Both the position numbers and the translations under genes were made by a program. Shown piece by piece: positions 1 through 5,941 of a stretch of 6,859 bases of DNA. How positions within the stretch are numbered: the first letter of the stretch is position 1; every line of letters begins with the position of its first letter. Source of the DNA: an uncultured Thermoplasmata archaeon (lineage in GTDB: Archaea; Thermoplasmatota; Thermoplasmata; Methanomassiliicoccales; Methanomethylophilaceae); the NCBI GenBank assembly GCA_946545675.1, contig CAMNNR010000068.1:1-6859 (forward strand), written 5' to 3'. The notes under the pieces are model-generated. The model was not told the DNA's origin. It saw only the letters and a program-made list of their open reading frames with translations, and did not search any database.

Positions 1-188
1 CCCTTGGGAAGAGTCGCATTCTCGAGCACTTCTTTCATGCTACGGGTGGAATCCTTCCAAGCCCTTTCCTCCGATACCGTATCATATCCAATATGATATT
101 CGCCCATTGCTGTCTTTATTTTACTGAGGATGCTACGATTATTGACATCTTCAATGAATCCAGAAAGAGCATTGCGGTAGATGATCAT
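1..188 (-). CDS. Partial N-terminus of a DUF2075-like (putative helicase/ATPase) protein
   Basis: On the minus strand a frame is open from an ATG at 188-186 to the left edge, giving the first 62 residues of a protein cut by the window. It begins MIIYRNALSGFIEDVNNRSI and continues with an RAWKDSTRSMKEVL segment ending in LPKG. From memory, the pattern 'MIxYxAxxxxFxxDV...I...RSWxNSxxxMxxVLxxxxIP' is the usual N-terminus of DUF2075 proteins, which carry a superfamily I helicase-like ATPase domain and sometimes a nuclease domain further along. None of the ATPase motifs lie inside the window, so the function rests on N-terminal resemblance only. No clear ribosome-binding site precedes the ATG. The gene is divergent from the 195-residue gene at 264. 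It could instead be another family with a similar N-terminus. Confidence 0.6.
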   Translation of the reverse strand, partial: MIIYRNALSGFIEDVNNRSILSKIKTAMGEYHIGYDTVSEERAWKDSTRSMKEVLENATLPK

Positions 189-263
189 CGTTTACGCCTA
201 ATGTAGCGGTATCCCTTACTACAATTATCTATCTTTTCCATCAACGAACCGGTAACTCACTTA
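189..263. promoter_or_regulatory. Divergent intergenic region, probably holding two start regions
   Basis: This 75-base AT-rich gap separates the outward-facing starts of the DUF2075-like gene and the 195-residue gene, so promoters for both should lie here. AT-rich segments (for example ACAATTATCTATC at 221-233) could hold archaeal box A elements, but none matches the consensus well. Neither start has a convincing Shine-Dalgarno sequence, so leaderless transcripts are possible. Confidence 0.35.
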
Positions 264-851
264 TTGAGAATTAGTGTTTGGCAAAGAATTCAACCCAAAA
301 GATTAGTTTCTCGTCGTGATTATATCCCCAAACTCATTCCATCCCCCGATGAACCCATCCCCCTCCGAGCACTTGGAACTCACCATCCTCTCCCGCAAGA
401 GCTCCATACCTTCGACGGTACCCCCCTCCCCGCCCGTCTCATCCAGCAGCTGAAATATTATTCACAAAAAATTACCAACCCCTACGGCATCCCCGTGGAA
501 TTCGTATTCCTCGACGCCCGCCAACACGATCTTTTCAGCCCCGTCATCCGCGGCGAACACCTCTACGTCGTCGGAAAAATCAAAAAAGAAAAACACTGCG
601 AGGAGGCCAAGAAGATCGAGTCCTGGTTAAATTCCAACAGCGATTACCGGTGGAAGGATGCTATCCATTTCAGGGATTTTGCATACCACAATTATCCGTC
701 GACTGATTGTAACATCATCTGGGAGATAATCTCGGAAGACATCCCGCGTTTGCTGAATATTCTGACGGATATGCTGTGTGCTTTGGATGGCGATTCGTCC
801 ATCGGGATTCCGAAACCTAATGGGAAAGGCATGTCCGACGATCGCAGATGA
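264..851 (+). CDS. Hypothetical protein, 195 residues, no recognised family
   Basis: I do not recognise this protein. The frame uses a TTG start because it is the only usual start codon between the upstream in-frame stop (TAG at 204-206) and residue 60; it ends with TGA. Coding is supported by strong C-ending codon use through the middle (TAC GGC ATC CCC GTG) and by a natural protein composition. Residues 20-60 are proline-rich and probably flexible. Residues 60-105 look like a helix followed by beta strands (VEFVFLDARQ, HLYVVGKI). Residues 107-121 are lysine/glutamate-rich and helical, and residues 150-175 form an amphipathic helix. There is no signal peptide, membrane segment or zinc motif. 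Arginine codons lean to CGT/CGC/AGA rather than the AGG common in the neighbours, a hint of separate origin. The gene converges on the nuclease-like gene, with five bases between the stops. The start is uncertain. Confidence 0.7.
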   Translation: MRISVWQRIQPKRLVSRRDYIPKLIPSPDEPIPLRALGTHHPLPQELHTFDGTPLPARLIQQLKYYSQKITNPYGIPVEFVFLDARQHDLFSPVIRGEHLYVVGKIKKEKHCEEAKKIESWLNSNSDYRWKDAIHFRDFAYHNYPSTDCNIIWEIISEDIPRLLNILTDMLCALDGDSSIGIPKPNGKGMSDDRR

Positions 852-856
852 TTCAA

Positions 857-2005
857 TCATTCATCTTTCTTCTTGTCATATATCTTATCGATTACCGCGA
901 TGGTGGCCATATCGATCAGGTTCGGGTCAGCCGGTCCCTTGACTATATCCGACCTTATCCTGGAGTAATTGGGTATCGACAGGGAATCGTACTGCCCCGT
1001 CTCCTTCAGCCTTGCGATGACCCCTGTCTTGTCCCGGGGGAGTTCAGCCTTCTTCTCGTGCCTTATGAGCAGTTTCCCTTTCTCACCCGACAGGGACATA
1101 TAGCCCCTGGAATCGGAGTATGCTATTATCTTCGCCTTCAGCATATCCTGCTCGGCATCCAAGACCTCGATGCGATTCTTCAGGGCCTGTTTCTTCTCTT
1201 CCAGGTCGAGATACATGTCGGCGAGTTCAGATCCCTCGTCTCTTCCGTTGTCCCTTACGGACAGTTCATGAAGGAAACGGGGACATCTCGATTGATAAGG
1301 GCAGTCCGAGCAGTAATCCGATTCCCTCGGAAGGGGTTCCCTGTCCCTCATGAGTTCCTCCACCAGGGAATCCACGATAGGAACGGATGAACGGCATTGG
1401 TCCTTCTTCGCGGTGAGTTCCGTCACCGTGCTCTGGACCAGGAAAACCCACCTCATGACGATTTCCCTGGCATCCAGGTTGTCCATGGCCCAAAGGGCGG
1501 ATATCCTCATCCCGTGATCGTTTTCCAGCTGTTCCTTGGAGAGCATCTTGGTATCGGTGATGTAACGGGTGATGTATGCTGTGGAACCCCTCCTCCCCAC
1601 CTCTTCGATATCCACGAGGATCTCGTGCCTGTCGGAGAGTCTGAACGTACCCTCCATGTGGGCCGCCACTATGTCGGCGGCACCGAACCTGGTGGATTGG
1701 TAGACGAAGTTCCTGATGCATTTCTCCCCCAGGCGGATGTATTCCCCGGGCTCTTCCCTACCGGGGTTGTAGACCTTCGGGAAATTGGAATCCCAGTTCC
1801 TCCAGAAGGAATCCAGGACCTTTTCCTCCTTCATCCTGTACCCCATGATCCGCGAGCGGGAACAGTCGGCGATGGTGTCCCTGATCGATATGTCAAGGCA
1901 TTCCTTCATCGTGATCTTGTCGGGGAAGGCCTCGGTGCGGTCCAGCCTGAAGGCGTACGGGCATCTGAGACGTCTTTCCAGATCACGGAAGGTTACGATG
2001 GACAT
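857..2005 (-). CDS. RecB/Cas4-fold PD-(D/E)XK family protein with four-cysteine Fe-S site, probably catalytically inactive
   Basis: This 382-residue protein has the layout of iron-sulfur RecB/AddB/Cas4-type nucleases. One cysteine lies near the N-terminus (C15 in LRCPYAF) and three lie at C232, C235 and C241 (CxxCx5C); together these should bind a 4Fe-4S cluster that staples the fold. Residues 118-175 align by eye with the family core 'G-IDRVDRRG...IVDYKTG...SEEELENDLQLxIYALAA', including a well-kept LSKEQLEND. The catalytic positions differ: D is E134, the D-Y-K triad reads R147-Y148-I149, the Q/Y helix positions read G165 and S169, and the N-terminal histidine is probably R42. Residues 258-298 are a likely coiled coil, followed by a small C-terminal domain (300-376) of a kind I associate with these proteins. 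The ATG at 2005 is preceded by a weak AAGGT. The gene lies 47 bases after the small ORF and downstream of the helicase, which suggests a partnership in DNA processing. Fold assignment is solid; loss of activity is inferred. Confidence 0.8.
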   Translation of the reverse strand: MSIVTFRDLERRLRCPYAFRLDRTEAFPDKITMKECLDISIRDTIADCSRSRIMGYRMKEEKVLDSFWRNWDSNFPKVYNPGREEPGEYIRLGEKCIRNFVYQSTRFGAADIVAAHMEGTFRLSDRHEILVDIEEVGRRGSTAYITRYITDTKMLSKEQLENDHGMRISALWAMDNLDAREIVMRWVFLVQSTVTELTAKKDQCRSSVPIVDSLVEELMRDREPLPRESDYCSDCPYQSRCPRFLHELSVRDNGRDEGSELADMYLDLEEKKQALKNRIEVLDAEQDMLKAKIIAYSDSRGYMSLSGEKGKLLIRHEKKAELPRDKTGVIARLKETGQYDSLSIPNYSRIRSDIVKGPADPNLIDMATIAVIDKIYDKKKDE

Positions 2006-2052
2006 CGTACCTTGATGAGGGTGCTGATAGATTATTTTGTTGATAACTGTCT

Positions 2053-2292
2053 TTACTGAAGATTCTCCAACGAATCGATTGGGGTTCTATCCGATGACTG
2101 GCTCTTTGAGATGATTGTCACCATATATTCCATAGTAACAGGGGGAGAAATCGTCCGTCGCCTGCAGGAACTATGGGCCGCCGATGGCGACCTATAGATG
2201 ATGTCCCGATCGTCGGACATCATGACGAACAGGGGAACCTTATCCTGCCTGCGTACGAGGATGACGAGGATTCCTGAATCCTCCCATATCAA
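2053..2292 (-). CDS. Small ORF, 79 residues, overlapping the helicase stop; unknown
   Basis: A 79-residue frame starts at TTG (2292-2290) inside the sequence AATTGA, so its start overlaps the helicase TGA (2291-2289), an arrangement typical of translational coupling. It ends with TAA 47 bases before the nuclease-like gene. The N-terminal third reads as two beta strands (GILVILVRR, KVPLFVMM) followed by SDDRDIIY; the rest is serine/threonine-rich and polar. No domain is recognised and there are no paired cysteines. It fills what would otherwise be a 283-base gap in a leftward operon. Codon use resembles its neighbours but is not strongly biased. It could be a real small accessory subunit, a decayed remnant of a larger gene, or a chance frame. 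ATG codons at residues 24-25 would give a shorter alternative product. Confidence 0.5.
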   Translation of the reverse strand: MIWEDSGILVILVRRQDKVPLFVMMSDDRDIIYRSPSAAHSSCRRRTISPPVTMEYMVTIISKSQSSDRTPIDSLENLQ

Positions 2293-4730
2293 TTACGCCC
2301 AGAGGTTTTTTCCTGCTTCTCCACAGACCTCTTGAACTTGCACCCTCTGGAATGGTAATTGGAACACCCGTAGAACGTGCCATACTTGCCATCCCTCAAT
2401 ACCAGTTTCCCGCCGCAGACGGGACAGTATCCGACATCAACAGTTATGGGTATCGAACCGCCGAAGAGTTCCCTGTAGAAGATCGACTCGTGGCCATCGT
2501 AGGTTAGGATGTACAATGCCCTGTTCGCTCTGGTCATCGCGACATAGAACAGCCTCCTCTCCTCGTCCAATTGGGTATCCTCCCCGCCCAGGAGCATCGG
2601 AATCACTGGGGATTCCTCCCTCAGACTGGGAAATCCGTAGGAACCGGACTTGTTATTCAGAGAGAATACGTAATTGGCCTGTAGCCCTTTGGAACCGTGT
2701 ATGGTCATGAATTTCATGGAAAGATCGGGACGTCTTTCGTACTTCACGACCTGCGAAGACGGATCGGAGAGGTCGGGTTTCCAACTGAACCCGTAAGTGT
2801 TCAGAAGACGCACGTCGTGGTTGTACCTCCCCAGGAACAGCACGGAACTCCCTTCGGGGATGGTGGCGAGGATGTCCGCGATGGCCTTCCTTGCCTCATA
2901 CGGCGAGGGGACGCGCAAAGGATTGACAGAACAGTTCATGTTCCCCGCCCCTACGAGCTCCTTCGGATACTGGCGCTTGTTGCGGCATATGAAACTTGTG
3001 CTCATCCTCAGCAGATCGCCGGTGAACCTGTAGGTTGTCTCTATCTTACATATACCGGATGGCCCCCAGTACTTCCTGAAATCCAGGATGTATGATACGT
3101 CGCAACCGTTGAAACGGTAGATGCTCTGCCAGTCGTCACCGACGCAGAACAACCTGTAATCCTTGGAATCCCTTAGCGCTTTGAGGAGATTATACCTAGA
3201 CATGGAGAGGTCCTGGTACTCGTCCACTATCACGTACTTGTAGGGATGCACATAACCTCCGTTGTTCACACAGTAGGTAGCGAGGTTCAGCATGTCCTCG
3301 AAATCTATCTCGTTATGCTCATGAAGATTGCCCTGGTATGCATCGTACAGTGGCTTGATGACGTCCTCCAGACGTTTCAGATGCCTCTTCTCTCCAATTG
3401 TCCTACCCTCGGGGAACGTCTCCTCCCAGTTCTTTCCATGTCCCTTGACCAAAAGAATTATGGTGGTGAACATGGAGATGATGGAACTCATCTTCCTATC
3501 GTCCTGACCGAGGTTCTTCTGCAATGCCTCTGAAGGATTTTCGGGATCGAACTTCACGCCGAACTTTCTGAGCTTGGATTCCAGTTCGCTCTGGAGTTCC
3601 CCCTCGGAACGGTTGTAGGCATAGAGGTCGATGAGCTTCGTACCGTTCTCGGAATGGAGCTGTTTCTTCCATTCTATACCTTGTCTGTACTCCTCCGAGG
3701 CGTTGGGATTGGTATCGACCATGAATGGGGCAACAGCCCCGTTGCGGTCGGTTCCGAAATACTCGATGTAGATATCGGTGCCTGTGAGATGGAAATCCGG
3801 ATGGTACTGACCGTACTGGGAATCGTTGGTATCGATGGGGTAGGATTCCTCGTACTGGTAAGGGATGCCGTTTATTGCCAGGAAATTGGCGATATCCGCT
3901 TCGCCGAAGCTCTTCACCTTCTCTCCGTTGAGGGTGACCAAGGGATTCTCCTCAAGGTAGCGCTGGTATTCCGAGCGATTCCGGAAGTCCGATTCCTTCT
4001 TCATGGAATCGTAATCGTAGGTAAGGTACCGGTTCAGGGCCTTGGCGAATCCTTTGTCTTTCTTCCTGCGTTCAATCTCCTCACCGATAAACTTACCCAA
4101 ATCGGTGGATGTTATCTTGGGCACCTGGCCGTCGGCACAGGCGATTATGTTGAGACCCAAGCGATGGAAGGTCTTCGTATCTATCCTCTGGCCGGTCTCC
4201 TTCTGTATGCGTACCTTGAGTTCGTTCACGGATGCGTTTGTGAACGAGAGTAGAAGGATCTCCTCGGGCTTTGCCCTCTCCGTTTTAAGAAGGTACTTTA
4301 CCAGCCCGATTATGGTAGTGGTCTTCCCTGTGCCAGCACCCGCGATTATCAGTCTTGACCTTATGTCGAAAGCGATAGCGGACAGCTGTTGAGGATCCAG
4401 ATTGCGGCCCTCGACAGGGTTGATTAGAGTCCCGGCTTCCGCGGCCCTTCCCGGGAGAAGTTCTTGGTTGTGTCTGCGGCATTCTTCCCTGAAGGAATCG
4501 TATTTTGAGATAAAGGCTTCGATGTTCTCCTTCAGTTCGTGGTTCACGAGACCGATGGCATAGGTGATCTTCTTGGAACGCCCTTTTGCATCGCCTCTGA
4601 GCTGTTTCAGCCCCTCTAGTACCTTTGCGGAATCGTAGGGATCGATCAATTCGCTAGTATCGAGAAGTGAGGATAGTTCCGAAAGGCCTTCCATTAGCCT
4701 ATTGTTGAATTTCCCATCCTTCTCTTTCAT
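2289..4730 (-). CDS. UvrD/helicase IV-like superfamily I DNA helicase with inserted nuclease-like domain and C-terminal topoisomerase-type zinc finger
   Basis: This 813-residue ATP-driven DNA translocase has complete superfamily I motifs. They are Q motif LDPQQLSAI (111-119), Walker A GAGTGKTT (131-138, K136), Ia LSFTNAS (161-167), Walker B VDEYQD (502-507), III GDDWQSIYRF (531-540), IV TTYRFTGD (565-572), V TIHGSKGLQ (676-684) and VI RRLFYVAMTRA (725-735). Between Ia and II, residues 270-375 hold a PD-(D/E)XK-like insertion with HPDF (310-313), IYIEYFG (320-326) and GIEWKK (351-356), as seen in helicase IV-type proteins. The C-terminus has a four-cysteine finger (C769, C772, C789, C797) like those of topoisomerase I, probably binding single-stranded DNA. 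The N-terminal ~105 residues are helical and unassigned. GGAAAGGA lies six bases before the ATG. The two downstream genes appear co-transcribed, and the last encodes a RecB-fold partner, which suggests an end-processing or repair complex in the cytoplasm. The helicase call is very secure; its pathway is inferred. Confidence 0.95.
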   Translation of the reverse strand: MKEKDGKFNNRLMEGLSELSSLLDTSELIDPYDSAKVLEGLKQLRGDAKGRSKKITYAIGLVNHELKENIEAFISKYDSFREECRRHNQELLPGRAAEAGTLINPVEGRNLDPQQLSAIAFDIRSRLIIAGAGTGKTTTIIGLVKYLLKTERAKPEEILLLSFTNASVNELKVRIQKETGQRIDTKTFHRLGLNIIACADGQVPKITSTDLGKFIGEEIERRKKDKGFAKALNRYLTYDYDSMKKESDFRNRSEYQRYLEENPLVTLNGEKVKSFGEADIANFLAINGIPYQYEESYPIDTNDSQYGQYHPDFHLTGTDIYIEYFGTDRNGAVAPFMVDTNPNASEEYRQGIEWKKQLHSENGTKLIDLYAYNRSEGELQSELESKLRKFGVKFDPENPSEALQKNLGQDDRKMSSIISMFTTIILLVKGHGKNWEETFPEGRTIGEKRHLKRLEDVIKPLYDAYQGNLHEHNEIDFEDMLNLATYCVNNGGYVHPYKYVIVDEYQDLSMSRYNLLKALRDSKDYRLFCVGDDWQSIYRFNGCDVSYILDFRKYWGPSGICKIETTYRFTGDLLRMSTSFICRNKRQYPKELVGAGNMNCSVNPLRVPSPYEARKAIADILATIPEGSSVLFLGRYNHDVRLLNTYGFSWKPDLSDPSSQVVKYERRPDLSMKFMTIHGSKGLQANYVFSLNNKSGSYGFPSLREESPVIPMLLGGEDTQLDEERRLFYVAMTRANRALYILTYDGHESIFYRELFGGSIPITVDVGYCPVCGGKLVLRDGKYGTFYGCSNYHSRGCKFKRSVEKQEKTSGRN

Positions 4731-4736
4731 CGGGTA

Positions 4737-4744
4737 TCCTTTCC
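4737..4744 (-). promoter_or_regulatory. Ribosome-binding site of the helicase gene
   Basis: The minus strand reads GGAAAGGA here, six bases before the ATG at 4730-4728. It is a good purine-rich Shine-Dalgarno-like match and supports that start. Confidence 0.55.
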
Positions 4745-4758
4745 TTTATGGAAATGGG

Positions 4759-4766
4759 AAATAAAG
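4759..4766 (-). promoter_or_regulatory. Possible archaeal box A (or T-rich terminator) before the helicase
   Basis: The minus strand reads CTTTATTT in the 49-base gap after the transglutaminase stop. If it is a box A, transcription would start near 4735-4740, close to the ribosome-binding site. The same T-rich stretch could instead end the transglutaminase transcript, since archaeal termination often uses T-rich runs. The sequence does not decide between the two. Confidence 0.3.
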
Positions 4767-4779
4767 AAGTGCTCCGCGA

Positions 4780-5883
4780 TCACTCTTGTTTTTCCTCTTC
4801 TGTGACCTTCAGCAGCCCTCCGCACGAGGCACAGAAGTCCGTTCCCTCATCGAGAATAGCCCCGCAATAAGGACATTTCCGACCAGGATAACCCTGTTCT
4901 GTCGGAGAATATGCAGTGCCCTCAATCATAGAGCGGATCTTTCTTCTCTTGCGGATTTTCAGAGCAATGTAAGCAATCAACAGTATTGCGGCAGCGACAA
5001 TTATCACTCTGCCCCAAAACTGTCTCTCGGGATCTTTGAATTGTTCTGTCGCAGGCGTGATTCCGTAGAGGGAATCTGCCATATGGTCCTCGGTAGCGAA
5101 GGTACGGCCCTGTATCTTGGTCTCTGATCCCACCATGAAATAAGTGGTCCTGCCGCCGTGTCTTTCCGTATCGTCCCAGGTGACATCGACGAAGTACCAG
5201 TTCCCCTCTCCGTAGACGAGGTTCCATGCATGGGGTTCCGAAGCTGAGTACACATATCCCACCACGGTCACGCATTTGAAACCGTACATATTGCAGAGGT
5301 AGTTGAATGCCAGAGCATAACCCTCGCATACGCACTTCTTTTGGACAAGTGCTCCGTAAAGATCGTGAGCGTGTTCTGCAGTCAGATCGTAAGTGATTTC
5401 GTCACATAGCCAGTCGTGGATTGCACGCAGTCTTTTGTAGTCAGGTGCCCCTGCATCAACAGACAGCGATTTGACGGAGTTCTCCAGCTCAGCTTGCATC
5501 GTCGCAATCTGTTCCTTTGTGATGTTGTCTTCGTGGGTAAAATTAGCAGTAGTATCAGGATAGATCATCAGTTTGAAGTTCTGTCTGAACCAGAATACCT
5601 CGGGATGATCGTACATGTATGCGTCATGTACGGTCTCACCATCCTTGATGCTCATGTATGAAAGATCGCCAGTGCTTGTGTGGTTCTTTACCGCGGTATC
5701 AAGAGCATCGTAACCTTTCTTCTGGTTTTCGGTGAGGGAATCATAAATTGTTGTTATCGGCCCATAGTTTTCATCAACAGCTTCTGAATAGGTTGCTAAC
5801 GCTGGAACCACATTGATGATTGAGAGAATTATGGTAAATGAGACAAACGTTCTCAAAACAGGGTTTTCCAAACGAGACTGCAT
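4780..5883 (-). CDS. Membrane-anchored extracellular transglutaminase-like protein with C-terminal zinc ribbon
   Basis: I place the start at ATG 5883-5881 (367 residues); a TTG nine bases upstream would add three. Numbering below follows the TTG version. Residues 12-33 form a hydrophobic signal or anchor segment. Residues about 150-255 are a transglutaminase/protease-like domain with the catalytic triad C189 (VCEGYALAF), H221 (HAWNLV) and D236 (VDVTWDD), preceded by the usual RLRAIHDWLCDEITYD helix. Residues 292-311 are a transmembrane helix, followed by a basic stop-transfer stretch (KIRKRRK), then a cytoplasmic zinc ribbon C340/C343...C354/C357. The predicted topology is catalytic domain outside and zinc ribbon inside. 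In this superfamily such domains act as thiol proteases, peptidases or amide-bond transferases; the substrate is unknown. The LysR gene lies 58 bases upstream on the same strand. All triad residues are present, so it is probably active. Confidence 0.88.
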   Translation of the reverse strand: MQSRLENPVLRTFVSFTIILSIINVVPALATYSEAVDENYGPITTIYDSLTENQKKGYDALDTAVKNHTSTGDLSYMSIKDGETVHDAYMYDHPEVFWFRQNFKLMIYPDTTANFTHEDNITKEQIATMQAELENSVKSLSVDAGAPDYKRLRAIHDWLCDEITYDLTAEHAHDLYGALVQKKCVCEGYALAFNYLCNMYGFKCVTVVGYVYSASEPHAWNLVYGEGNWYFVDVTWDDTERHGGRTTYFMVGSETKIQGRTFATEDHMADSLYGITPATEQFKDPERQFWGRVIIVAAAILLIAYIALKIRKRRKIRSMIEGTAYSPTEQGYPGRKCPYCGAILDEGTDFCASCGGLLKVTEEEKQE

Positions 5884-5941
5884 TATTTTCAATACTCATC
5901 ATATTCTTGATGTATTTTGAGTCATTGGTAATACTGCAGAA

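Noticed and set aside
201..263. An ATG at 201 directly followed by TAG and then open in frame to the 195-residue gene, which would suggest an N-terminal extension by amber read-through.
   Set aside because: A pyrrolysine at position 2 would be unusual, the extension has no protein-like character, and the TTG at 264 explains the frame more simply.
627..860. A 77-residue minus-strand frame opposite the end of the orphan gene, as a possible continuation of the leftward operon.
   Set aside because: It overlaps a plus-strand frame with better codon character, starts within the end of the RecB-fold gene in another frame, and shows no motif.
857..2005. Calling the RecB-fold protein Cas4 and inferring a CRISPR system.
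   Set aside because: It is larger than Cas4, carries a coiled coil and an extra C-terminal domain, its catalytic positions differ, and there are no repeats or other cas genes in the window.
848..2059. Long plus-strand open frames opposite the RecB-fold gene.
   Set aside because: They are mirror frames of a GC-rich coding gene, with unnatural composition and no motifs; the minus-strand frame has clear family motifs.
3654..4253. A 199-residue plus-strand frame opposite the helicase.
   Set aside because: It lies wholly within helicase coding sequence with intact motifs and has no recognisable domain; treated as a shadow frame.
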